Shown here one piece after another: positions 1 through 10,685 of a DNA stretch of 64,000 nt. Source of the stretch: Gonium pectorale (Eukaryota; Chlorophyta; Chlorophyceae; Chlamydomonadales; Volvocaceae); contig LSYV01000005.1 of NCBI GenBank assembly GCA_001584585.1, forward strand, positions 3,869,869 to 3,933,868. The letters are read 5' to 3'. The number at the start of each line of letters is the position of its first letter. Positions within the stretch are counted from its first letter, which is position 1. The notes under the pieces are model-generated. The model was given only the letters and a program-made list of their open reading frames with translations, did no database searches and was not told the origin of the DNA. The position numbers were made by a program, and so were the translations under genes.

Positions 1-3000
1 GAGCCTCGCCTCGCCCTCCGCCCCGCCCGGCCGCCATGCCGCTGCCGCTGCCAGTCGCGTCGCGCGAGGGCGCCACCGCCGCCGCCGCCGCTGCGGCGCC
101 GCCGCCGCCGGGACCACCCAGGTAGCTCGCGTTGGACCCCTCCTGCTCCTGTGTGGTGGCCCTGGCCAACGCCGCCATCGCCGCCGCCGCCGCGGCAGGA
201 TCCGATCTGAGCGTGAGCGTCCCCGCCGCCGCCAGCACGCTCCGGCTGCCGACACTGCCCTTGGCGCTCTTGCCGCTCCCGAAGGCGCTGAGCCGCCGGC
301 CGCCGTCCACCAGACACCTCGCCTCGTCCGCGGCGCCGCGCAGCTCGTCTCGCGTACGCGACATTGCCGCCTGGACCAGCGCCAGCAGCGCCGGGCTGGC
401 GGTGATGGTATTGGCGTTCCGGTCGAGGGCCGCCCGCGCCCTGGATTGCAAGACGCGTCAGGGCAGGGCAGGAGGGTTGAGCGGGGATGCTGGGCAGGTG
501 CCAGTAAGGAAGGTGACAGCGGCCGTTGCGGCGGCAGGTGCGCGGGGCGCACTGCGGTCAGGCGCCGAGGGACCAGCTCCGGGACCTGCGGGCGCCCCTG
601 CTGCCGGCCCTGACCGCCGCGGAAGACCCTCTGCCTCCGGCCCCTCTCCCCCCCAGCCCAGCAGCTGCCGAAGCCCCTATGTGCAATCTCGTCTCGCCTC
701 GAACCGTTGGGCCGTCCCGGCCCCGGTCGAGCTTACGCCGCCTATAGTACTGGCTGGAGAACCCCCGGTCCCCACCGCACCTCATCCTAGGCCTGTCCCT
801 GTACCCACTGCACGCCTCCCCCCTGCTCCGCCCCCGCGCCTGCTCCCGCAGTCCCCACCTGCCCGCCGACATCATATCCACCGCGGCCGCCATGAGCTGC
901 GAGTCGTTGCTGCCGAACACAGTCTCCGCCTCCTCAACCAGCCCATGCACCTCCCTCTGCAGCATCGGCAGCGCATCGGTGCCTGAGCGGGCGGCGTCGA
1001 CCGCCGCATTGACGGACTCATACACCGCACGGACCTGCGCCGGTGAGCGGCCGTGTCAAACCTCAGCTTTCGTCGGGAACGAGCCGCGCCGCTGACCGCA
1101 ACAGCAGCGCGTCCCGCGGGAGAATGCCTGCGGACTGCTCCTTTCCTGTAAGTGACAGTTACCGGAATCCCACACCTACGGGAGCGCGGACGTGCCTCAC
1201 GATAGCGTGCTTCGACCCGTCCCTTCAGCCATCAGCGTGCGATGCTGTGGTTCCGTCGCTCAGACCTTGACGGGCGCCGCGCGACCGGCTCCCGAACGCA
1301 CGGGCCTCGCTCCCTAACGACGCGAGCAACCGCAGGCCGCTCCCCCTGCCGAGCACCCCTTGCAACCAACCGCAAGCACGCTCTCACCCTCGGCGGCAGG
1401 CAGTCCGGGAAGGCGAGGTCCTCCACCAGCGGCTCGACGCCCCAGTCCCAACTCCAGCTCCACCCGGGCGTGGTGATCCCTTCCGGGCCCGCTCCCTCAT
1501 GGCCAAAGGAAGGGCCGAGTGAGGCGCCTCCCCCTCCTCCTCCTCCACCCGGCGCCGGCCCGCCGGCGCGCCCGCTAAATACGCTGCCGCCACGGATACT
1601 GCTGTTCGCGCTCCCGCTGTCCGAGGCGATCCTGACCCGCGGATTGATAACGAGCAGCTCGCCCACCGGCCGGAGGGGGATGGAGAACGCCGGCGCCGCG
1701 GCGGCGACGGCGGTCGGGCTCGCACTCTCGACGCCGTCGGCCCCGTCGTCACCGTCGGCGTCGACGGTTGAGCTCCAGGTGCTCTTGTTGCTGGTGACCC
1801 GCGCCGTCCGACGGCTGGACCGGTCGCCGAAGAAGCTCCGGGTGCTGTTGCGCGTGGGCCTGTCCTCGGCGGCGGCGGCGGCTGCCGCCGCCGCAGCGGC
1901 GGCCGGGCCGTCATCCGCCTCTCCGACGGCCTGCCTGGCCGCTCGGATGGCCGCATCAAAGACGAGGCCGATCGCCCGCGGTAGGATAGGGCCACCCAGG
2001 TCAGCGCTCAGGCCGCCGCCGGCGCCGCCGCCGCCGCGAGGGGTAGTGTCGCCGACGCTGGCGGCGGCGCCCGAGCTGGCCGTGACGCACTTGGACAGGC
2101 GGAAGAGCGCGTGGTTGGCGCTGCAGACCGCCCGCCGCAGGGCCGCCCACACCTCGTCCGCGTGCGCCGCGGCGGCGATGCCCTTGGTGGGCGAGCTGCC
2201 CGCCGATGCGGAGCCGCCGCCGCCGCCGCCCATGCTGCCGCCGTTGATGCTCTGCCGCCGGCCGCCGCCGGCGACGGCTCCGCCGGCGGCGTAGCCCTCC
2301 ATCGCCGAGGTGGAGGCGCCCGCCGCCCCCGCATTGAACGACAGGATGCCCCGAATGGCTGTGACGCTCTTGGCGGCGATGGCGCTGATGCCCTCGGGGC
2401 CGTCGCTGTGCCGGCCGCTCAGCGGCGTTGGCGGCGGCAGGGCCAGCGGCGCCGGGCCCTCCTCCGCCAGGATGCGCCACTTGCCCTGCCGCCGCAGCTT
2501 GATGTTGGGCATGCCGGCGGTTGCGGCGGCGACGGCGGCGACCTGCTGCGCGACGGTGGCGGCGGCCTCCGCGATAGCGACGGAGCCGTACGACGCAGCG
2601 AGCTGCAGCGGGCCCACTGCGGACCGGCCGGCATCCTGCGGGATTATGAGGCGCGATGAAAAATGGCAGGCAGGCAGGCAGAAGAACTACTAGCAGATAG
2701 GCGGTTCGTGGAAGTCGGGGCGCGCTGGTGTTGTGCCACGTGCTCATGCCGCGTGCCCCGTCGCCAGCTGTACCTGCTGCGCTCACTTGCAAGGAGCACC
2801 TCTCCCCGGCCTTTGCATTACGCAAACATGCCACGCCCTGGACCAAACACCTCGTCAGGATACAACATCGGTGACACGCAAGATCATGTCAGTTTCATCG
2901 CCTTGGTGCGGAACCCTCTGGAAAGGCAATGCACAACGCTTTGCGTGCGCTCCGACACAGCCCGCACCACCGCCCACCCCCATTTACCTCGGGTGAGGCA

Positions 3001-3921
3001 GCTTCGCCGCCCGCGTTGAGGGGCAGCAGCCGCCACGCAAACGTGCTCGCCCCCGGCGCCGGCGATGGCACCACCTGCACCGCCACCCTCAGCCCGGGGG
3101 CCGCCTTGCGCAGCGCGCCCAGTGTCGACGTGACACGCTGCGCCGCTTGGTGCAGCTTCTGCGACGCCGCCGCCGGAGCGCCTGGCGCCGCCGACGACGC
3201 CGACAGCGAACGCTTGTCTTCATTGTACGATAGCCGTATGGGCACGGCCGCGAAGAAGCGCATCGTGTCCTCCAGGCCCCCCAGCGCCTCGGCGAGCGCC
3301 CGGTCCGCCTGCGCCACCGCCGGGCGGCACGCCAGCAGGTGCCGAACCTCGAGCGGCAGCGGTCGGGCGCCGTTCTCGGTGTACACTACATCAAGGAGCA
3401 ACTGGGGAGTGCTGCGGATGCCCTCTGTGCTGACCTGGAGCTCCAAGGCGCGTGTCGGATCGGGCGATGTCGCCAGCGCCACCGCAGCCTTCGGGGGCCA
3501 GGAGGGGATCAACACGGTCGTGTCGGAACTGCTGCCGTGCCAGACGCTGCAGCAAGGCAGGTTTGCGTGGTCGGCGTGGAGTATGTTGCAATTCCAGCAT
3601 CTTCTCTTGGTGACTCTAGCCGCATGTTGGTCCGCATGCCGGCACACTTGGGAGGACACTGACGCAGAGTCATGTCACAGTTTGCGGGACGTGACTGACT
3701 GACCATACCTTAACATCGCACAAGGCGTCGTGGAGCGTGTTGTTCAGGGCCACCACGCCATTAATTGCCGCCTCGTAGTCCGCGAAGAATTCATCGTAAC
3801 TGGCGAAGCCGAGACGCTTTAAGGAAATAAGTTCCAAGCTCGCATCATCGCTCGCTTTCTCTATACGCGCATAAATCAGCGTTGCAGCGACAGGCGCGCC
3901 CCGGCTTGCTCCACAGCCCAT
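1..3921 (-). CDS. Unrecognised N-acylated protein, copy A (C-terminus beyond left edge)
   Basis: I do not recognise the family. The ATG at 3921 opens MGCGASRGA, a Gly-2/Cys-3 context typical of N-myristoylation plus palmitoylation, so membrane attachment is inferred. Visible exons are 3921-3709, about 3540/3434-2988, 2635-1388, 1034-859 and 440-<1; the start of exon 2 is uncertain. The product is helical with long Ala/Gly/Ser inserts, especially in exon 3. Exon 5 stays open to the window edge, so the C-terminus is missing. The neighbouring gene at 5.7-10.2 kb is a paralogue: both read LF(R/K)L(S/A)K, FPD(C/F)LPP just before a donor, and (V/M)RAV(Y/W)(E/D)S just after the next acceptor. Confidence that this is a gene is high. 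Its function is unknown. Confidence 0.75.
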
Positions 3922-5721
3922 TGAACAAAGGTCCTTTCAAAAATGCACAAACTTTGATCTGCATGTTTCGAAAGCACTACATTGGGATCTGAGCTGGCTG
4001 ATTTAACAATTGCTCATTCACAGGCGGTGCAGCCGATCTGCTATCCGGTAAGGGTAGGAACGCGCAATCTTGTAGGGGCACAGTAGAAATCGTCAAGTGC
4101 GGTACAGCGCAGTACAGTACAGAGTAACACAGCGTTTTGGGGGGTTTCACAAGCCATGCCGCTGTTGAAGTACCTGCGCAAATGGCTGCTGCCTTGACGT
4201 ATCTGCGTAATAACCTGTAGACCGATTGAAACAAAGGGCAGGTGGCCTGGTGTAATCGGCCTCGAGTTAGCAATTTGTTCCCCATGGCTCAAGTAGCCAC
4301 CGTATAGGGCGTGGGACACGGGTGCTTATGCCCTCATTCTCCTCGCAACGAGCAATTTTATTAAAAGATATGGTTCATAGGGAAAGATACGTACGCCATG
4401 ATGCTATCCTGCCCCATCCTGCACCTCCCATACATGCATCCCCCGCGTCTACCTTGGCGGAAAGGCCCGCATCTGCATCGCGCAGCTCACTTCAGCAACG
4501 GGCAACGGACCTATGCTTCCGAGCTTGTGCCGCAGCGTTCCATGCATGCAGTCCAATCCCCCAAACCGCAACTACCTTCCAGGAACAAAACCATCAGTGA
4601 GATACGCGGGCAACGGCCGCAATCCCCATCGACATCCTCCGTGCAACACCCCGCCGTGCAGCTGGTGGCAACAATGACGACGCTCGAATGCGCTGGGCCA
4701 GTTAGGGCACGCAAGGTACCACATAAGACACAACCCTCATCACAATTAGAGCCATAAGCACCCGTCAGGTACCGTACAAAATGCAATGTTACAGCAACAA
4801 TTGCCACGCATTTCCGCCGAAAGCCCTTTGCGCGAGCAGCACGAGTGTGGGAACAGTCGCCGACACGAATGTGGATCGCCAAGCGGACGCGGGACCCTAA
4901 CCCGCCACGCTCCATGGCGGTATGGATTCTCGAAACCTAAGCCAGGAGTAGCCGCGCGCCGTAACCCGCCGAGTAATGCACGGCAAGCAACAGGTTCCAA
5001 ACAGCCATGACTGCATTGGGGCACCGGCGCCCACACCGCACGCTGGGCGCATTCCCAAACAAGGAGGGCTCATACAAAGCCGCACGGGGGGCTGTCCGGC
5101 GTCTCGATACAAGCAGTGATGATGCATGTGCTCGCTCGCGCGCGGACGCCTCCCTTAGAAAGCCCACGCCCATGCCATGCCGAGCCCGCACGTCTTCTGC
5201 AAAGCACATAATTGATCGGGACAGCTAAGGGATGCAGAGCCAGCCACTGCACTGTACTTGCATCTCATGCTGGACGCGCGATTGGTACCGTGAAGGTGAC
5301 GGGGGCGCAGCGGCGCCCGTGGCCCGAGCGATTGTCGGCATGCCGCTGGGCCCCGAGCAAGGCATCGGACCGGAGTTGCCGGACCGGGCCCGCACGCGCA
5401 ACCCCCTCCCACATGACCAGCAGAAAAGGCGTAACCGGAACAGCCACGGCTACCCACAAAACTAAGCGCTGACATGTCCGCCGAGCCGAAGGTGAGCAGC
5501 CGTAAGGGCGAGAAGTGCACGGCGCTCAAAAAGATAAGGCTGCAGGCATGCCCCGCAAACAAGCATGCATCCCTGACGTGTGATCTATGCTACCGCAAAG
5601 CGTATACGAGCGCGCACGAGAGGGCCGCCGCGGTGTGCAACGGCCAGTTCCCAGCCCCCAAAGCAGCCCACAGCACCTGCTCGAAAACCAGAGCGCACCG
5701 GACCGCTTGAATGCACGCCAA
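3922..5721. other. Intergenic, no gene seen
   Basis: This 1.8 kb lies between the 3' end of copy B and the start of copy A. Reading frames on both strands are short, have no family motifs and cannot be spliced into a convincing product. It should hold the 3' UTR of copy B and the promoter of copy A. No specific motif could be supported. Confidence 0.6.
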
Positions 5722-8700
5722 TCACAGCGTGCGTGCAGCGGTCTGCGCCACGGCGCTGGGCACTGCCACGGTCTGGAGGGCCGTCTGCTGCTGTAACGCA
5801 GCTGCCGAGCCGGCAGCAAAGCCCCCGTAACCCATCCGTGCGAGCATCGCGATAGTATTCGCGTCGTACCCGGCGGACTGGTAGGCGTTCGCGAGGCCGT
5901 TGGCGCCGGCTGCCGCACCGGCAGCGCTTGAACCGGCGACGGCAGGTGCCGATCCACTCGACCCAGCGGCAGGGGCAGCATGCTGGCCCGTGCCGTTTAC
6001 GCCACCCGCTGCCGCACTGACAGCGTCGACGGGCGTGAACATGTCGGCTGGCATGCCGTACGGATTTCCAAACCCGCCGTAGCCGTACGCCTGTGCCATA
6101 GCCATCTGTGCGGCGTAGTCGGGGCTCGTGCCGTGCGCCGCTATCTGCGGGTCGGCCGCGACCCCCGCCGTCGTTGCGCCTGCTGCTGCCGCCGCCCCAG
6201 CCGCACCCGGAAGGCCAGCCATGCCGTACATGCCGTACGCCGCTGCCGCCTGCTGCATCTGCAGCGCCTGCATCTGCTGCATCTGCAGGAGCTGCATCTG
6301 CTGCTGCTGTTGCAGCGCGCCGAGCTCCGTCAACGTCGCGAGCGCGCCGCCGCCGACGGTTACTGTGCCGGGGGCGCCGCCGGCGCCGCTGTTCACGGCG
6401 GCGGCGGCGGCGGCGTTCATGGCCAGCCCCTGCCCCTGCGCGCCCAGCGCATTGAGGGCGAGTGACTGCTGCATGATTGCGAGGGAGCTGGGGTCCATGT
6501 TCGGAGCGGTGAGCGCAAGCGTCATAGTGGCAGCCAGCTCCGTAGGGTTGACTGTCGCGCGCGCCAGGTGCAGCATCTCAGGTGCAAAGCTGGGCTTGAG
6601 GAGGCTGCGCGGCAGCTTAGTTTGCAGTTCTGCGTGGCGGGGCGTGTGGCAAGTCCACTCAGTGAGAGCGTGCCGGTGGATTCAAAACTGATGCTGGGGA
6701 AGGAAAGTGGGAAACGCTAAACAAGTCGGACGACCAGAGGCTGGCTGACACATTCGACGCGGCAGAGCAAATGCACCGCAACCCGTTCACCGTTCTGAAG
6801 TAACGGAGTTCAGCCGAGAGACGTGTCGAGGCATCGCTGTGCCCAACCAGCGCCCACCTGCCAACTTTTGCTGCAAGTCCGCCTTGACCTCCTTCTGGGC
6901 CCGCGAGTACGCGTCGATGATCCGCTGGATATTGCGCTCATACGCCGTGAACACCTGCCAGGGATGTTGTGACATAGGTCATGGAGTTGCACGAGCATCC
7001 AGCAGCACTTCACATGATTTGCAAGGTACGCTCACAGCAGGGGAAGTCCTGGCGGTGCATTTGTGGTGGCCATATGGTTGCTATTGTGGCGAGACCATAT
7101 TGGACTCGCTGGGTGTATCAACCACTGAAGAGCGCGTGAAGTCAAGACCAACAAAAGAATGAATGGATTGATCCGTCTGCCTGAGCTGAAAAACTCCCAT
7201 ACAGCAGGGCGCCTGCCCGCTTTCCCTCCCGCCGGCAAGCAACCCGCCTCGGCCGCGGCAGCGCCTGGCCAGCCCCACACAAACAAACGCGCCAAGATGG
7301 CGTAAACCTTGCCCGGCAGCACACGCACATCCCGCACCGAAAGCTTCCTGGAATCCGACCCCGCCCCATCAACCTTGGCCCCATCAACCCGGGCGGCCGC
7401 GCCATTCCGGCCCCTTGCCTGCTGCGCCTCGTACACCAGCGCCAGGTTCGCATTCACGATGCGCGCCACGGAGGTCGCGTCTGCTAGCCCCAGCCGCCGC
7501 TGCTTGGACGCCTCGGGCGCGAGCGTGTAGAACTCCGCCGCTTCGTCGTGAAGCCGCTTGTACTGCTCCCGCAGCGGACCCAGGCTGTTACGGCTCTCCT
7601 GGACCACGGCCGCCAGCGCAAGTAGCGAATCCCACACGGCCCGCATCTAGCGGCGGCATGGGGCAGCGGCGCAAGAGCGCTTCCGTCAGGCCCTCCCGCC
7701 TACCAGGGATGCTGGATGCGGTGCGCCCACGATACAGTCCTAGTCGCCCTCAGGGCATCGGGAGGGCATGAGGTAGAGTGCTTCGTGCGCAATGAAAGAC
7801 TCTCTTACAACTATCGAGGTGGTGGCCTGGCCGGCATGCGGCGCCCCGTCCTGTCCTCCCGAACCCAGCACAGACCTGGGGCGGGAGGAAATCCGGGAAG
7901 GATTGGGTGATGAGCAGCGCCTGGTCCACGATGACCTCCAGCTCAAAACGAAACGTGGTCTCGTCGTTTACAAGCCGCGGGGTGATGGTGAACGGTTCCT
8001 GCACGGCCAAGGGCGGGTTGTTGCCGTTGGGCATGGGAACGGCAGTTGCAGCCACTGCGACATGTGGGCGAATTATCATTGATCCTAGGTTTCCGAACCG
8101 CCCACCCCCATCCTGCCTGCCACCCTTGTAAGTGAGCACGCTCTACGCGGCTCCCCCCCTGCACTTCCCTCCTTCCCCCCGGGGGGACCAGCGCCGGGAC
8201 TCACGTAGTGCGTGAGCAGCGCCACCAAGTGCACGCTGTCCAGCTGGCGCTTGCACATGACCCACGTGGTGTCCGCCACGCGGCGGACCGCCTCGCACAC
8301 CATGTGCGCCACATCCCCCAGGCTGCCGTCCGGCAGGCTGAGCGGCGTCGAGTAGATCCACGCCGTCTTGGCGGCCGCCTTGGCCAGCTTGAACAGCACG
8401 GCGTTGAGCGCCTGGATGCGGCGGTTGGCCTCCACGTACTCGCGCGCCACGGGCAGCGTTTTGAGCTTGCGGCACTGCTTGGGCTCCTCTATGAGCGAGA
8501 GCGGCGGCTCGTACTTCTCGAACAGCCGGGCCAGCTCGTTCCCCACCACTGCGACACTGCGCTCCGCCCGGAGCAGCAGATCCGTCATGCCGCTGTACAC
8601 GATGTCGACCAAGGTCGCCGGCGTCGCCTCCCCCCCGAAAATCGCAGCTGCGCTGCCCGGCGGCGGCGGCGCCGCCGCCGCCGGATCCGCGCTGTCCCCG

Positions 8701-10193
8701 CCTCCAGCGCCGCCGTGCGCCTCGGCCCGCACCGCGGCGGCGGAGGCAGCCCACTGCCTCCCGTAGCGCGCCGCCGCCTGCTGCGCCGCCGACCTGCCGG
8801 CGCCCTCGAGCGACTGGCCGGCCGTGGCCGCCGCGGCCAGCTTCGCCGGATAGGGGTGGCGCATGAGTCGCACGTGCGCACAGCGGCCCTTCACGGCGCA
8901 GGCCGCCGGCGTCACGTGGAAATACACCCCAAAGTTTGGCCCCAGGTGCATTTGCAAGCTCGCGACGCACGCGTTGAAGTGCTGCAGGTGCTGCGCTAGG
9001 GTGGAAAAGGATTCCGGAAACTCGCTCACGTCCGTCGAGGCGGACTCCGCCGTGCCGGGTGGCCGGCCCGGCCCCGACGGCAAGCCATTCCCGCGGGGGC
9101 TGACCTCGCCGTCCCCAGACTGTGACGAGGCCGCGGAGGGGCCGGTGGGGTCCGTGGTTCCGGCGAGGGAGCGCGGGCTGCCGCCCCGGCTCGCGCCAGC
9201 GCCACCGGCGCCGCCGTGGGAGCTGGGCCCACCAAAGCCGCTGGAAGACGAGGGCCGCGGTGAGGCAACCTCCGTTAACATCGCGAGTGTGGCTGCCCCC
9301 GACGTGTCCAACCGTGCCAATCGGCCAACGTCCACGACCACGTTCCCCGCGGTGCCGCTGGTGCCTGGCCCGGGGCTGCCGCCGCCGCGCGACGCAGCGG
9401 CTGCGCCGCCGCCCCCGTTCCCTGCGGAGTTGGCGGCGCCGGTCCGCCCGGCGGTGGCAGCCGCCTCCGCCTGGCCTTCCAAGAACTCCATGAGGCTGAG
9501 CTTCGACTGCGCCAACGCCGCGTCGGCCTCCCGCAGCTCCTGGTTCTTGATCCAATCCACCAGAATGTGGTGCTGCGGATGCACGATTTGAGATAATGTG
9601 GAGCGGCACGGACGCCAGGCGGGGCAGGCAGGCACGTGATGTTGGGAATGGCTGAAAGTTGAGGGAACGGGGGCGAATGAGAGGTCGACGGGACAGCCCT
9701 TGCCAGACACACTCTGATCGGAAGGCCCGTGGTTGCTTTTTACGTCCTCTCGGCGTGGCGTGGCGCGGCCCGGCCTTCGGGCACAAACCCAACCAGGCCA
9801 CCACGGCACCACCGCCTCTTTCCGGACCCGGCTCCACGCCACGCTGAACCCCACGCGCACCTGCGGCGAGGCACGCTGCTTGTTGAAGGGCGTGACCAGG
9901 TCCAGGTGCACCGAGTCCACGTTCCGCCCTATTACCACTTCCGCAACCATGGCACCCAGTGCGGGTGCCAGTAAATTTTGGACATTTACAGCATAGTCAT
10001 TGATGACGTTATTCCAGGTGACAAACTGGGCGAGGATGGTCTCCATCTCCTCGAACGTCGCGTCGAACTCGGGTATGTGCTCCGTGCGTTGGAGCACGAC
10101 ATTTTCAAGCTCAAAGTCCTCTTCATCCCGGACGACCTTGATCTCCGGTGGCGCCACAAAGGACGCCGCGCCGCGGGACGCCCCGCAACCTAT
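5722..10193 (-). CDS. Unrecognised N-acylated protein, copy B (tandem paralogue)
   Basis: Exons are 10193-9861, 9572-8205, about 8112 (or 7998)-7876, 7646-7308, 6954-6858 and 6629-5722. With the longer exon 3 they close to about 1,093 residues. The N-terminus reads GCGASRGA exactly as in copy A, but the codon before GGT is ATA (10193-10191), not ATG. The true start may therefore be in an upstream exon or be non-canonical. Helical blocks surround a Gly/Ser/Pro-rich insert in exon 2. The last 250 residues are Gln/Met/Ala-rich, with QQQQQMQ-type runs and GYG/YGM motifs. Intron positions after FPDFLPPQ and before MRAVWDS match copy A. No catalytic motif is visible. A scaffold or coiled-coil membrane-associated role is only a guess. 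Confidence 0.75.
10191..10193 (-). other. ATA codon at the conserved start position of copy B
   Basis: Copy A starts ATG-GGC-TGT-GGA. Copy B has ATA-GGT-TGC-GGG at the homologous place. An aaaatag acceptor directly before GTTGC would allow a start codon in an unseen upstream exon. A sequencing error or a pseudogene start are the alternatives. Confidence 0.6.
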
Positions 10194-10685
10194 TTTGCCG
10201 TCTTATTTTGACCCGCGCCAAATGCTGATACACTAATGACCGGGTCTGGGGCCCCTAAGGGGCCAGCTGCGAAGCGCGAGTGCCAACGGCTCCTTCGCCA
10301 AGAGAGCCGGTGTTAAGCAAAACGTAAGGTACTAAAAGCCAGCAAGCGGTGTCGCGATATGATTACATCCAAAGCCTTCCAAGGCGTGGAAAACTGTGCG
10401 CGAAAAGGTGTGAGGGGCGACGGTGGGGCACGCTTGCGAACGCTACGAGACGTTCTTGGTGGAGAGAACGTGCTTCGTGTTTGGGCTGGCGAGCCAGGGC
10501 AACCAAGGACCTCGAAGGGTACGGACGCGGAGGGAGGGAGGAAGAGCACTCCTCTTCATGAATAGAGCACTCTTTCGGCCCCATCAACCCAGTTGCAACT
10601 CCATTACAGCCTGTCAAACATGCAGTGTTGTCGCCCTCGCTCGCTTCCCTGCGGCTGACGTGAACATAGGCATAGAAGCAGGAAC
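10194..10685. promoter_or_regulatory. Head-to-head intergenic region (copy B / carboxypeptidase)
   Basis: About 490 bases separate the 5' ends of a minus-strand and a plus-strand gene, so both promoters must lie here or overlap the genes. No TATA box or other named element could be assigned with confidence. Confidence 0.4.

Noticed and set aside
1242..2294. 350-codon plus-strand frame
   Set aside because: Antisense to exon 3 of copy A with Pro/Ala-rich composition and no motif; a shadow of the real gene.
8143..9837. Long 564-codon minus-strand frame
   Set aside because: It overlaps copy B exon 2 in another frame, is extremely Arg/Gly-rich and disagrees with the paralogue alignment, so it is a GC-driven shadow.
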